Source of the DNA: Arcuatula senhousia
Taxonomy: Eukaryota; Mollusca; Bivalvia; Mytilida; Mytilidae
Direction of reading: 5' to 3'
Length of the DNA: 64,000 bases
Assembly (NCBI GenBank): GCA_963971305.1
Contig: OZ020306.1
Location: 58,812,686 to 58,876,685, forward strand
In this document: positions 14,056 through 29,389 of the stretch, piece by piece
Layout: each line of letters opens with the position of its first letter
Position numbering within the stretch: the stretch's first letter is position 1
Position numbers and translations under genes: made by a program
The notes under the pieces: generated by a model
The model's input: only the letters and a program-made list of their open reading frames with translations
Told to the model about the DNA's origin: nothing
The model's database searches: none

Positions 14056-17000
14056 AGCATACTAAGATACACTTAGGGTTAGGGTTAGTACAAATCATAC
14101 AATACGGGTTAGGGTCGATGAAAACACAAAATAAGGGGGAGGGGTTCGTACAAAGAGATACAGTTCAGGTGAAAGATAGTTCAAAACGTAAAATTAGGGT
14201 TAGGGTTAGTGTAAAACATATAATTTGGGTAATTTGGGTAAGATTTAGTATAAAACACACAATTAGGGTTAGGGTTAGCATATAAAGATACTTTTAGGGT
14301 TAGGATTAGCATATAAAGATATTTTTAGTGTAAGGGGTAGTACAAAATTATACAATTAGGGTTATAGTCGATGAAAACACAAAATAAGTGGTAGGGTTAA
14401 TACAAAAACGTATAATTAGGGTTAGGGTTAGTGTAAAACATATATTTAGGATTAGGGTTAGTATGAAACACACAATTAGGGTTAGGGGTTAGCATACTAA
14501 GATACACTTAGGGTAAGGGTTAGTACAAAATCATACAATTAGGGTTAGGGTCGATGAAAACACAAAATAAGTGGTAGGGGTTAATACAAAAACGTATAAT
14601 TAGGGTTAGGGTTAGTGTATAACATATATTTAGGGTTAGGACTAGTATAAAACACACAATTAGGTTAGGGGTTAGCATACTAAGATCCAGTTAGGGTTAG
14701 TACCAAATCATACAATTAGGGTTAGGGTCGATGAAAACACAAAATAAGGGGTAGGGGTTAGTACAAAGAGATACAGTTCAGGTGAAAAATAGTTCAAAAC
14801 GTGAAATTAGGGTTAGGGTTAGTGTAAAACATATAATTTGGGTAATTTGGGTTAGGTTTAAAATAAAACACACAATTGGGGTTAGGGTTAGCATATAAAG
14901 ATATTTTTAGTGTAAGGGTTAGTACAAAATTATACAATTAGGTTTATAGTCGATAAAAAACACAAAATAAGTGGTAGGGGTTAGAACAAAAACGTATAAT
15001 TAGGGTTATGGTTTGTGTCAAACATATATTTAGGGTTCGGGTTAGTATGAAACACACAATTAGGGTTAGGGGTTAGCATACTAAGATCCACTTAGGGTTA
15101 GGGTTAGTACAAATCATACAATAAGGGTTAGGGTCGATGAAAACACAAAATAAGGGGGAGGGGTTAGTACAAAGAGATACAGTTCAGGTGAAAGATAGTT
15201 CGAAACGTAAAATTAGGGTTAGGGTTAGTGTAAAACATATAACATAGGTAATTTGGGTAATTTTTAGTATAAAACACACAATTAGGGTTAGGGTTAGCAT
15301 ATGAAGATACTCTTAGGGTTAGAGTGAGCATATAAAGATACTTTTAGTGTAAGGGGTAGTACAAAATTATACAATTAGGGTTATAGTCGATGAAAACACA
15401 AAATAAGTGATAGGGGTTAATACAAAAACGTATAATTAGGGTTAGGGTTAGTGTATAACATATATTTAGGGTTAGGACTAGTATAAAACACACAATTAGG
15501 TTAGGGGTTAGCATACTAAGATCCAGTTAGGGTTAGTACCAAATCATACAATTAGGGTTAGGGTCGATGAAAACACAAAATAAGGGGTAGGGGTTAGTAC
15601 AAAGAGATACAGTTCAGGTGAAAAATAGTTCAAAACGTGAAATTAGGGTTAGGGTTAGTGTAAAACATATAATTTGGGTAATTTGGGTTAGGTTAAGTAT
15701 AAAACACAAAATTGGGGTTCGGGTTAGCATATAAAGATATTTTAGTGTCAGGGTTAGTACAAATTTATACAATTAAGTTTATATTCGATAAAAACAAAAA
15801 ATAAGTGATAGGGGTTAATACAAAAACGTATAATTAGGGTTATGGTTCGTGTAAAACATATATTTAGGGTTCGGGTTAGTATGAAACACACAATTAGGGT
15901 TTAGGGTTTGCATACTAAGATCCACTTAGGGTTAGGGTTAGTACAAATCATACCATAAGGGTTAGGGTCGATGAAAACACAAAATAAGGGGGAGGGGTTA
16001 GTACAAAGAGATACAGTTCAGGTGAAAGATAGTTCAAAACGTAAAATTAGGGTTAGGGTTAGTGTAAAACATATAATTTGGGTAATTTGGGTAAGATTTA
16101 GTATAAAACACACTATTAGATTTAGGGTTAGCATATAAAGATACTTTTAGGGTTAGGGTTAGCATATAAAGATACTTTTAGTGTAAGGGGTAGTACAAAA
16201 TTATACAATTAGGGTTATAGTCGATGAAAACACAAAATAAATGGTAGGGGTTAGTACAAAAACGTATAATTAGGCTTAGGGTTAGTGTAAAACATATAAT
16301 TAGGGTTAGGGTTAGTATGAAACACACAATTAGGGTTAGGGGTTAGCATACTAAGATCCAGTTAGGGTTAGTACAAAATCATACAATTAGGGTTAGGGTC
16401 GATGAAAACACAAAATAAGGGGTAGGGGTTAGTACAAAGAGATATAGTTCAGGTGAAAAATAGTTCAAAACGTAAAATTAGGGTTAGGGTTAGTGTTAAA
16501 CATATAATTTGGGTAATTTGGGTTAGGTTAAGTATAAAACACACAATTGGGGTTAGGGTTAGCATATAAAGATATTTTAGTGTTAGGGTTAGTACAAAAT
16601 TATACAATTAAGTTTATATTCGATAAAAACAAAAAATAAGTGGTAGGGTTTAGAACAAAAACGTATAATTAGGGTTATGGTTTGTGTCAAACATATATTT
16701 AGGGTTCGGGTTAGTATGAAACACACAATTAGGGTTAGGGGTTTGCATACTAAGATCCACTTAGGGTTAGGGTTAGTACAAATCACATAATAAGGGTTAG
16801 GGTCGATGAAAACACAAAATAAGGGGGAGGGGTTAGTACAAAGAGATACAGTTCAGGTGAAAGATAGTTCAAAACGTAAAATTAGGGTTAGGGTTAGTGT
16901 AAAACATATAATTTGGGTAATTTGGGTAAGATTTAGTATAAAACACACAATTAGATTTAGGGTTAGCATATAAAGATACTTTTAGGGTTAGGGTTAGCAT

Positions 17001-18919
17001 ATAAAGATACTTTTAGTGTAAGGGGTAGTACAAAATTATACAATTAGGGTTATAGTCGATGAAAACACAAAATAAGTGGTAGGGGTTAATACAAAAACGT
17101 ACAATTAGGGTTATGGTTCGTGTAAAACATATATTTAGGGTTAGGGTTAGTATGAAACACAGAATTAGGGTTAGGAGTTAGCATACTAAGATACACTTAT
17201 GGTTAGGGTTAGTATAAATTCATACAATTAGGGTTAGGGTCGATGAAAACACAAAATAAGTGGTAGGGGTTAGTACAAAGAGATACAGTTCAGGTGAAAT
17301 ATAGTTCAAAACGTAAAATTAGGGTTAGGGTTAGTGTAAAACATATAATTTGGGTAATTTGGGTAAGGTTTAGTATAAAACACACAATTAGGGTTAGGGT
17401 TAGCATATAAAGATAATTTTAGTGTTAGGGGTAGTACAAAATTATACAATTAGGGTTATAGTCGATGAAAACACAAAATAAGTGGTAGGGGTTAGTACAA
17501 AAACGTATAATTAGGCTTAGGGTTAGTGTAAAACATATAATTAGGGTTAGGGTTAGTATGAAACACACAATTAGGGTTAGGGGTTAGCATACTAAGCTAC
17601 ACTTAGGGTAAGGGTTAGTACAAAATCATAACATTAGGGTTAGGGTCGATGAAAACACAAAATAAGGGGTAAGGGTTAGTACAAAGAGATATAGTTCAAG
17701 TGAAAGATAGTTCAAAACGTGCAATTAGGTTAGCGTTAGTGTAAAACATATAATTTGGGTAATTTGGGTTAGGTTAAAAATGAAACACACAATTGGAGTT
17801 AGGGTTAGCATATAAAGATATTTTTAGTGTTAGGGTTAGTACAAAATTATACAATTAGGTTTATAGTCGATAAAAACACAAAATAAGTGGTAGGGGTTAG
17901 AACAAAAACGTATAATTAGGGTTATGGTTCGTGTCAAACATATATTTAGGGTTCGGGTTAGTATGAAACACACAATTAGGGTTAAAGGGTTTGCATACTA
18001 AGATCCACTTAGGGTTAGGGTTAGAACAAATCATACAATAAGGGTTAGGCTCGATGAAAACACAAAATAAGGGGGAGGGGTTAGTACAAAGAGATACAGT
18101 TCAGGTGAAAGATAGTTCAAAACGTAAAATTAGGGTTAGGGTTAGTGTAAAACATATAATTTGGGTAATTTGGGTAAGATTTAGTATAAAACACACAATT
18201 AGATTTAGGGTTAGCATATAAAGATACTTTAAGGGTTTGGGTTAGCATATAAAGATACTTTTAGTGTAAGGGGTAGTACAAAATTATACAATTAGGGTTA
18301 TAGTCGATTAAAACACAAAATAAGTGGTAGGGGTTAATACAAAAACGTATAATTAGGGTTAGGGTTAGTGTAAAACATATATTTAGGGTTAGGGTTAGTA
18401 GAAACACACAATTAGGTTAGGGGTTAGCATACTAAGATCCACCTAGGGTTAGGATTAGTACAAAATCATACAATTAGGGTTAGGGTCGATGAAAACACAA
18501 AATAAGGGGTAGGGGTTAGTACAAAGAGATATAGTTCAAGTGAAAGATAGTTCAAAACGTGCAATTAGGTTAGCGTTAGTGTAAAACATATAATTTGGGT
18601 AATTTGGGTTAGGTTAAAAATTAAACACACAATTGGAGTTAGGGTTAGCATATAAAGATATTTTTAGTGTTAGGGTTAGTACAAAATTATACAATTAGGT
18701 TTATAGTCGATAAAAACACAAAATAAGTGGTAGGGGTTAGAACAAAAACGTATAATTAGGGTTATGGTTTGTGTCAAACATATATTTAGGGTTCGGGTTA
18801 GTATGAAACACACCATTAGGGTTAGGGGTTTGCATACTAAGATCCACTTAGGGTTAGGGTTAGTACGAATCATACAATAAGGGTTAGGGTCGATGAAAAC
18901 ACAAAAAAAGGGGGAGGGG
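14056..18919 (+). repeat. Mosaic satellite region sharing segments with 21.4-26.9 kb
   Basis: No single long period fits here. About 16350-17240 matches about 21387-22280 (offset near 5036), including the rare aatcacataa at 16791 and 21827. About 17240-18050 matches about 26060-26870 (offset near 8824), sharing aagctacac and ttaaagggtttgc. The region therefore looks like an older recombination product of blocks found again downstream. Within it only A and B half-units are visible, with no gene, RNA or foreign insertion that I can support. Confidence 0.75.
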
Positions 18920-21900
18920 TTAGTACAAAGAGATACAGTTCAGGTGAAAGATAGTTCAAAACGTAAAATTAGGGTTAGGGTTAGTGTAAAACATATAACA
19001 TAGGTAATTTGGGTAATTTTTAGTATAAAACACACAATTAGGGTTAGGGTTAGCATATAAAGATACTTTTAGGGTTAGGGTTAGCATATAAAGATACTTT
19101 TAGTGTAAGGGGTAGTACAAAATTATACAATTAGGGTTATAGTCGATGAAAACACAAAATAAGTGATAGGGGTTAATACAAAAACGTATAATTAGGGTTA
19201 GGGTTAGTGTAAAACATATATTTAGGGTTAGGACTAGTATAAAACACACAATTAGGTTAGGGGTTAGCATACTAAGATCCAGTTAGGGTTAGTACAAAAT
19301 CATACAATTAGGGTTAGGGTCGATGAAAACACAAAATAAGGGGGAGGGGTTAGTACAAAGAGATACAGTTCAGGTGAAAGATAGTTCAAAACGTAAAATT
19401 AGGGTTAGGGTTAGTGTAAAACATATAATTTGGGTAATTTGGGTAAGATTTAGTATAAAACACACAATTAGATTTAGGGTTAGCATATAAAGATACTTTA
19501 AGGGTTAGGGTTAGCATATAAAGATACTTTTAGTGTAAGGGGTAGTACAAAATTATACAATTAGGGTTATAGTCGATGAAAACACAAAATAAGTGGTAGG
19601 GGTTAATACAAAAACGTATAATTAGAGTTAGGGTTAGTGTAAAACATATATTTAGGGTTAGGGTTAGTATGAAACACACAATTAGGGTTAGGGGTTAGCA
19701 TACTGAGATACATTTAGGGTAAGGGTTAGTAAAAAATCATACAATTAGGGTTAGGGTCGATGAAAACACAAAATAAGGGGTAGGGGTTAGTACAAAGAGA
19801 TAAAGGTCAGGTGAAAGATAGTTCAAAACGTAAAATTAGGGTTAGGGTTAGTGTAAAACATATAATTTGGGTAATTTGGGTAAGGTTTAGTATAAAACAC
19901 ACAATTACGGTTAGGGTTAGCATATAAAAATACTTTTAGTGTTAGGGGTAGTACAAAATTATACAATTAGGGTTATAGTCGATGAAAACACAAAATAAGT
20001 GGTAGGGGTTAGTACAAAAACATATAATTAGGGTTAGGGTTAGTGTAAAACATATATTTAGGGTAAGGGTTAGTATGAAACACACAATTAGGGTTAGGGG
20101 TTAGCATACTAAGTTACACTTAGGGTTAGGGTTAGTACAAAATCATACAATTAGGGTTAGGGTCGATGAAAACACAAAATAAGGGGTAGGGGTTAGTACA
20201 AAGAGATATAGTTCAAGTGAAAGATAGTTCAAAACGTGCAATTAGGTTAGCGTTAGTGTAAAACATATTATTTGGGTAATTTGGGTTAGGTTAAAAATAA
20301 AACACACAATTGGAGTTCGGGTTAGCATATAAAGATATTTTTAGTGTTAGGGTTAGTACAAAATTATACAATTAGGTTTACAGTCGATAAAAACACAAAA
20401 TAAGTGGTAGGGGCTAGAACAAAAACGTATAATTAGGGTTATGGTTCGTGTCAAACATATATTTAGGGTTCGGGTTAGTATGAAACACACAATTAGGGTT
20501 TAGGGTTTGCATACTAAGATCCACTTAGGGTTAGGGTTAGTACAAATCATACCATAAGGGTTAGGGTCGATGAAAACACAAAATAAGGGGGAGGGGTTAG
20601 TACAAAGAGATACAGTTCAGGTGAAAGATAGTTCAAAACGTAAAATTAGGGTTAGGGTTAGTGTAAAACATATAATTTGGGTAATTTGGGTAAGATTTAG
20701 TATAAAACACACAATTAGATTTAGGGTTAGCATATAAAGATACTTTTAGGGTTAGGGTTAGCATATAAAGATACTTTTAGTGTAAGGGGTAGTACAAAAT
20801 TATACAATTAGGGTTATAGTCGATGAAAACACAAAATAAATGGTAGGGGTTAGTACAAAAACGTATAATTAGGCTTAGGGTTAGTGTAAAACATATAATT
20901 AGGGTTAGGGTTAGTATGAAACACACAATTAGGGTTAGGGGTTAGCATACTAAGATACACTTAGGGTAAGGGTTAGTACAAAATCATAATTTTAGGGTTA
21001 GGGTCGATGAAAACACAAAATAAGGGGTAGGGGTTAGTACAAAGAGATATAGTTCAGGTGAAAGATAGTTCAAAACGTGCAATTAGGGTTAGGGTTAGTG
21101 TAAAACATATAATTTGGGTAATTTGGGTAAGATTTAGTATAAAACACACAATTAGGGTTAGGGTTAGCATATAAAGATACTTTTAGGGTTAGGGTTAGCA
21201 TATGAAGATACTTTTAGTGTAAGGGGTAGTACAAAATTATACAATTAGGGTTATAGTCGATGAAAACACAAAATAAGTGATAGGGGTTAATACAAAAACG
21301 TATAATTAGGGTTAGGGTTAGTGTAAAACATATATTTAGGGTTAGGACTAGTATAAAACACACAATTAGGTTAGGGGTTAGCATACTAAGATCCAGTTAG
21401 GGTTAGTACAAAATCATACAATTAGGGTTAGGGTCGATGAAAACACAAAATAAGGGGTAGGGGTTAGTACAAAGAGATATAGTTCAGGTGAAAAATAGTT
21501 CAAAACGTAAAATTAGGGTTAGGGTTAGTGTTAAACATATAATTTGGGTAATTTGGGTTAGGTTAAGTATAAAACACACAATTGGGGTTAAGGTTAGCAT
21601 ATAAAGATATTTTAGTGTTAGGGTTAGTACAAAATTATACAATTAAGTTTATATTCGATAAAAACAAAAAAATAAGTGGTAGGGTTTAGAACAAAAACGT
21701 ATAATTAGGGTTATGGTTTGTGTCAAACATATATTTAGGGTTCGGGTTAGTATGAAACACACAATTAGGGTTAGGGGTTTGCATACTAAGATCCACTTAG
21801 GGTTAGGGTTAGTACAAATCACATAATAAGGGTTAGGGTCGATGAAAACACAAAATAAGGGGGAGGGGTTAGTACAAAGAGATACAGTTCAGGTGAAAGA

Positions 21901-24735
21901 TAGTTCAAAACGTAAAATTAGGGTTAGGGTTAGTGTAAAACATATAATTTGGGTAATTTGGGTAAGATTTAGTATAAAACACACAATTAGATTTAGGGTT
22001 AGCATATAAAGATACTTTTAGGGTTAGGGTTAGCATATAAAGATACTTTTAGTGTAAGGGGTAGTACAAAATTATACAATTAGGGTTATAGTCGATGAAA
22101 ACACAAAATAAGTGGTAGGGGTTAATACAAAAACGTACAATTAGGGTTATGGTTCGTGTAAAACATATATTTAGGGTTAGGGTTAGTATGAAACACAGAA
22201 TTTGGGTTAGGAGTTAGCATACTAAGATACACTTATGGTTAGGGTTAGTATAAATTCATACAATTAGGGTTAGGGTCGATGAAAACACAAAATAAGGGGT
22301 AGGGGTTAGTACAAAGAGATACAGTTCAGGTGAAAGATAGTTCAAAACGTAAAATTAGGGTTAGGGTTAGTGTAAAACATATAACATAGGTAATTTGGGT
22401 AATTTTTAGTATAAAACACACAATTAGGGTTAGGGTTAGCATATAAAGATACTTTTAGGGTTAGGGTTAGCATATAAAGATACTTTTAGTGTAAGGGGTT
22501 GTACAAAATTATACAATTAGGGTTATAGTCGATGAAAACACAAAATAAGTGATAGGGGTTAATACAAAAACGTATAATTAGGGTTAGGGTTAGTGTAAAA
22601 CATATATTTAGGGTTAGGACTAGTATAAAACACACAATTAGGTTAGGGGTTAGCATACTAAGATCCAGTTAGGGTTAGTACAAAATCATACAATTAGAGT
22701 TAGGGTCGATGAAAACACAAAATAAGGGGGAGGGGTTAGTACAAAGAGATACAGTTCAGGTGAAAGATAGTTCAAAACGTAAAATTAGGGTTAGGGTTAG
22801 TGTAAAACATATAATTTGGGTAATTTGGGTAAGATTTAGTATAAAACACACAATTAGATTTAGGGTTAGCATATAAAGATACTTTAAGGGTTAGGGTTAG
22901 CATATAAAGATACTTTTAGTGTAAGGGGTAGTACAAAATTATACAATTAGGGTTATAGTCGATGAAAACACAAAATAAGTGGTAGGGGTTAATACAAAAA
23001 CGTATAATTAGAGTTAGGGTTAGTGTAAAACATATATTTAGGGTTAGGGTTAGTATGAAACACACAATTAGGGTTAGGGGTTAGCATACTGAGATACATT
23101 TAGGGTAAGGGTTAGTAAAAAATCATACAATTAGGGTTAGGGTCGATGAAAACACAAAATAAGGGGTAGGGGTTAGTACAAAGAGATAAAGGTCAGGTGA
23201 AAGATAGTTCAAAACGTAAAATTAGGGTTAGGGTTAGTGTAAAACATATAATTTGGGTAATTTGGTAAGGTTTAGTATAAAACACACAATTACGGTTAGG
23301 GTTAGCATATAAAAATACTTTTAGTGTTAGGGGTAGTACAAAATTATACAATTAGGGTTATAGTCGATGAAAACACAAAATAAGTGGTAGGGGTTAGTAC
23401 AAAAACATATAATTAGGGTTAGGGTTAGTGTAAAACATATATTTAGGGTTAGGGTTAGTATGAAACACACAATTAGGGTTAGGGGTTAGCATACTAAGTT
23501 ACACTTAGGGTTAGGGTTAGTACAAAATCATACAATTAGGGTTAGGGTCGATGAAAACACAAAATAAGGGGTAGGGGTTAGTACAAAGAGATATAGTTCA
23601 AGTGAAAGATAGTTCAAAACGTGCAATTAGGTTAGCGTTAGTGTAAAACATATTATTTGGGTAATTTGGGTTAGGTTAAAAATAAAACACACAATTGGAG
23701 TTAGGGTTAGCATATAAAGATATTTTTAGTGTTAGGGTTAGTACAAAATTATACAATTAGGTTTACAGTCGATAAAAACACAAAATAAGTGGTAGGGGCT
23801 AGAACAAAAACGTATAATTAGGGTTATGGTTCGTGTCAAACATATATTTAGGGTTCGGGTTAGTATGAAACACACAATTAGGGTTTAGGGTTTGCATACT
23901 AAGATCCACTTAGGGTTAGGGTTAGTACAAATCATACCATAAGGGTTAGGGTCGACGAAAACACAAAATAAGGGGGAGGGGTTAGTACAAAGAGATACAG
24001 TTCAGGTGAAAGATAGTTCAAAACGTAAAATTAGGGTTAGGGTTAGTGTAAAACATATAATTTGGGTAATTTGGGTAAGATTTAGTATAAAACACACAAT
24101 TAGATTTAGGGTTAGCATATAAAGATACTTTTAGGGTTAGGGTTAGCATATAAAGATACTTTTAGTGTAAGGGGTAGTACAAAATTATACAATTAGGGTT
24201 ATAGTCGATGAAAACACAAAATAAATGGTAGGGGTTAGTACAAAAACGTATAATTAGGCTTAGGGTTAGTGTAAAACATATAATTAGGGTTAGGGTTAGT
24301 ATGAAACACACAATTAGGGTTAGGGGTTAGCATACTAAGATACACTTAGGGTAAGGGTTAGTACAAAATCATAATTTTAGGGTAAGGGTCGATGAAAACA
24401 CAAAATAAGGGGTAGGGGTTAGTACAAAGAGATATAGTTCAGGTGAAAGATAGTTCAAAACGTGCAATTAGGGTTAGGGTTAGTGTAAAACATATAATTT
24501 GGGTAATTTGGGTAAGATTTAGTATAAAACACACAATTAGGGTTAGGGTTAGCATATAAAGATACTTTTAGGGTTAGGGTTAGCATATAAAGATACTTTT
24601 AGTGTAAGGGGTAGTACAAAATTATACAATTAGGGTTATAGTCGATGAAAACACAAAATAAGTGATAGGGGTTAATACAAAAACGTATAATTAGGGTTAG
24701 GGTTAGTGTAAAACATATATTTAGGGTTAGGGTTA
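18920..24735 (+). repeat. 3386-bp higher-order duplication
   Basis: acatataaca recurs at 18991 and 22377, and tactgagata at 19701 and 23087, each 3386 bp apart; tagggtttgc recurs at 20501 and 23886 (3385, a one-base indel). The copies are about 18920-22305 and 22306-24735. The second is cut short where its head reads tagggttagtatg instead of taggactagtat. The near-identical copies carry private variants such as cataattttaggg, ataaaggtcagg and aaaacatataatt. Confidence 0.85.
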
Positions 24736-26829
24736 GTATGAAACACACAATTAGGGTTAGGGGTTAGCATACTAAGATCCAGTTAGGGTAAGTACAAAAT
24801 CATACAATTAGGGTTAGGGTCGATGAAAACACAAAATAAGGGGTAGGGGTTAGTACAAAGAGATATAGTTCAGGTGAAAAATAGTTCAAAACGTAAAATT
24901 AGGGTTAGGGTTAGTGTTAAACATATAATTTGGGTAATTTGGGTTAGGTTAAGTATAAAACACACAATTGGGGTTAGGGTTAGCATATAAAGATATTTTA
25001 GTGTTAGGAATAGTACAAAATTATACAATTAAGTTTATATTCGATAAAAACAAAAAATAAGTGGTAGGGTTTAGAACAAAAACGTATAATTAGGGTTATG
25101 GTTTGTGTCAAACATATATTTAGGGTTCGGGTTAGTATGAAACACACAATTAGGGTTAGGGGTTTGCATACTAAGATCCACTTAGGGTTAGGGTTAGTAC
25201 AAATCACACAATAAGGGTTAGGGTCGATGAAAACACAAAATAAGGGGGAGGGGTTAGTACAAAGAGATACAGTTCAGGTGAAAGATAGTTCAAAACGTAA
25301 AATTAGGGTTAGGGTTAGTGTAAAACATATAATTTGGGTAATTTGGGTAAGATTTAGTATAAAACACACAATTAGATTTAGGGTTAGCATATAAAGATAC
25401 TTTTAGGGTTAGGGTTAGCATATGAAGATACTTTTAGTGTAAGGGGTAGTACAAAATTATACAATTAGGGTTATAGTCGATGAAAACACAAAATAAGTGG
25501 TAGGGGTTAATACAAAAACGTACAATTAGGGTTATGGTTCGTGTAAAACATATAATTAGGGTTAGGGTTAGTATGAAACACACAATTAGGGTTAGGGGTT
25601 AGCATACTAAGATACACTTAGGGTAAGGGTTAGTACAAAATCATACAATTAGGGTTAGGGTCGATGAAAACACAAAATAAGGGGTAGGGGTTAGTACAAA
25701 GAGATATAGCTCAGGTGAAAGATAGTTCAAAACGTGCAATTAGGTTAGCGTTAGTGTAAAACATATAATTTTGGTAATTTGGGTTAGGTTTAAAACAAAA
25801 CACACAATTGGGGTTAGGGTTAGCATATAAAGATATTTTTAGTGTAAGGGTTGGTACAAAATTATACAATGAGGTTTATAGTCTATAAAAACACAAAATA
25901 AGTGGTAGGGGTTAGTACAAAAACGTATAATTAGGGTTAGGGTTCGTGTAAAACATATATTTAGGGTTAGGGTTAGTATGAAACACAGAATTAGGGTTAG
26001 GAGTTAGCATACTAAGATACACTTATGGTTAGGGTTAGTATAAATTCATACAATTAGGGTTAGGGTCGATGAAAACACAAAATAAGGGGTAGGGGTTAGT
26101 ACAAAGAGATACAGTTCAGGTGAAATATAGTTCAAAACGTAAAATTAGGGTTAGGGTTAGTGTAAAACATATAATTTGGGTAATTTGGGTAAGGTTTAGT
26201 ATAAAACACACAATTAGGGTTAGGGTTAGCATATAAAGATAATTTTAGTGTTAGGGGTAGTACAAAATTATACAATTAGGGTTATAGTCGATGAAAACAC
26301 AAAATAAGTGGTAGGGGTTAGTACAAAAACGTATAATTAGGCTTAGGGTTAGTGTAAAACATATAATTAGGGTTAGGGTTAGTATGAAACACACAATTAG
26401 GGTTAGGGGTTAGCATACTAAGCTACACTTAGGGTAAGGGTTAGTACAAAATCATAACATTAGGGTTAGGGTCGATGAAAACACAAAATAAGGGGTAGGG
26501 GTTAGTACAAAGAGATATAGTTCAAGTGAAAGATAGTTCGAAACGTGCAATTAGGTTAGCGTTAGTGTAAAACATATAATTTGGGTAATTTGGGTTAGGT
26601 TAAAAATGAAACACACAATTGGAGTTAGGGTAAGCATATAAAGATATTTTTAGTGTTAGGGTTAGTACAAAATTATACAATTAGGTTTATAGTCGATAAA
26701 AACACAAAATAAGTGGTAGGGGTTAGAACAAAAACGTATAATTAGGGTTATGGTTCGTGTCCAACATATATTTAGGGTTCGGGTTAGTATGAAACACACA
26801 ATTAGGGTTAAAGGGTTTGCATACTAAGA

Positions 26830-29389
26830 TCCACTTAGGGTTAGGGTTAGAACAAATCATACAAAAGGGTTAGGGTCGATGAAAACACAAAATAAGGGGG
26901 AGGGGTTAGTACAAAGAGATACAGTTCAGGTGAAAGATAGTTCAAAACGTAAAATTAGGGTTAGGGTTAGTGTAAAACATATAATTTGGGTAATTTGGGT
27001 AAGATTTAGTATAAAACACACAATTAGATTTAGGGTTAGCATATAAAGATACTTTTAGGGTTTGGGTTAGCATATAAAGATACTTTTAGTGTAAGGGGTA
27101 GTACAAAATTATACAATTAGGGTTATAGTCGATTAAAACACAAAATAAGTGGTAGGGGTTAATACAAAAACGTATAATTAGGGTTATGGTTAGTGTAAAA
27201 CATATATTTAGGGTTAGGGTTAGTATGAAACACACAATTAGGGTTAGGGGTTAGCATACTAAGATACACTTAGGGTAAGGGTTAGTACAAAATCATACAA
27301 TTAGGGTTAGGGTCGATGAAAACACAAAATAAGGGGTAGGGGTTAGTACAAAGAGATATAGGTCAGGTGAAAGATAGTTCAAAACGTAAAATTAGGGTTA
27401 GGGTTAGTGTAAAACATATAATTTGGGTAATTTGGGTAAGGTTTAGTATAAAACACACAATTAGGGTTAGGGTTAGCATATAAAGATACTTTTATGGTTG
27501 GGTTAGCATATAAAAATACTTTTAGTGTAAGGGGTAGTACAAAATTATACAATTAGGGTTATAGTCGATGAAAACACAAAATAAGTGGTAGGGGTTAGTA
27601 CAAAAACGTATAATTAGGGTTAGGGTTAGTGTAAAACATATATTTAGGGTTAGGGTTAGTATGAAACACACAATTAGGGTTAGGGGTTAGCATACTAAGA
27701 TACACTTAGGGTAAGGGTTAGTACAAAATCATAAAATTAGAGTAAGGGTCGATGAAAGCACAAAATAAGGGGTAGGGGTTAGTACAAAGAGATATAGCTC
27801 AGGTGAAAGATAGTTCAAAACGTGCAATTAGGTTAGCGTTAGTGTAAAACATATAATTTTGGTAATTTGGGTTAGGTTTAAAACAAAACACACAATTGGG
27901 GTTAGGGTTAGCATATAAAGATATTTTTAGTGTAAGGGTTGGTACAAAATTATACAATGAGGTTTATAGTCTATAAAAACACAAAATAAGTGGTAGGGGT
28001 TAGAACAAAAACGTATAATTAGGGTTATGGTTCGTGTCAAACATATATTTAGCGTTCGGGTTAGTATGAAACACACAATTAGGGTAAGGGGTTTGCATAC
28101 TAAGATCCACTTAGGGTTAGGGTTAGTACAAATCATACAATAAGGGTAAGGGTCGATGAAAACACAAAATAGGGGGGAGGGGTTAGTACAAAGAGATACA
28201 GTTCAGGTGAAAGATAGTTCAAAACGTAAAATTAGGGTTAGGGTTAGTGTAAAACATATAATTTGGGTAATTTGGGTAAGATTTAGTATAAAACACACAA
28301 TTAGATTTAGGGTTAGCATATAAAGATACTTTTAGGGTTTGGGTTAGCATATAAAGATACTTTTAGTGTAAGGGGTAGTACAAAATTATACAATTAGGGT
28401 TATAGTCGATTAAAACACAAAATAAGTGGTAGGGGTTAATACAAAAACGTATAATTAGGGTTAGGGTTCGTGTAAAACATATATTTAGGGTTAGGGTTAG
28501 TATGAAACACACAATTAGGGTTAGGGGTTAGCATACTAAGATACACTTAGGGTAAGGGTTAGTACAAAATCATACAATTAGGGTTAGGGTCGATGAAAAC
28601 ACAAAATAAGGGGTAGGGGTTAGTACAAAGAGATATAGGTCAGGTGAAAGATAGTTCAAAACGTAAAATTAGGGTTAGGGTTAGTGTAAAACATATAATT
28701 TGGGTAATTTGGGTAAGGTTTAGTATAAAACACACAATTAGGGTTAGGGTTAGCATATAAAGATACTTTTATGGTTGGGTTAGCATATAAAAATACTTTT
28801 AGTGTAAGGGGTAGTACAAAATTATACAATTAGGGTTATAGTCGATGAAAACACAAAATAAGTGGTAGGGGTTAGTACAAAAACGTATAATTAGGGTTAG
28901 GGTTAGTGTAAAACATATACATGTATTTAGGGTAAGGGTTAGTATGAAACACACAATTAGGGTTAGGGGTTAGCATACTAAGATACACTTAGGGTAAGGG
29001 TTAGTACAAAATCATAAAATTAGAGTTAGGGTCGATGAAAACACAAAATAAGGGGTAGGGGTTAGTACAAAGAGATATAGCTCAGGTGAAAGATAGTTCA
29101 AAACGTGCAATTAGGTTAGCGTTAGTGTAAAACATATAATTTTGGTAATTTGGGTTAGGTTTAAAACAAAACACACAATTGGGGTTAGGGTTAGCATATA
29201 AAGATATTTTTAGTGTAAGGGTTGGTACAAAATTATACAATGAGGTTTATAGTCTATAAAAACACAAAATAAGTGGTAGGGGTTAGAACAAAAACGTATA
29301 ATTAGGGTTATGGTTCGTGTCAAACATATATTTAGGGTTCGGGTTAGTATGAAACACACAATTAGGGTAAGGGGTTTGCATACTAAGAT
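26830..29389 (+). repeat. 1277/1283-bp tandem duplication inside block 0
   Basis: gtttggg recurs at 27060 and 28337 (1277 bp). Landmarks just past a 6-base insertion recur at 1283 bp (27927 and 29210). The second copy gained catgta inside catatattt near 28916, which accounts for the difference. Block 1 has only a single copy of this segment, so the duplication or its loss is specific to one block. Confidence 0.82.
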
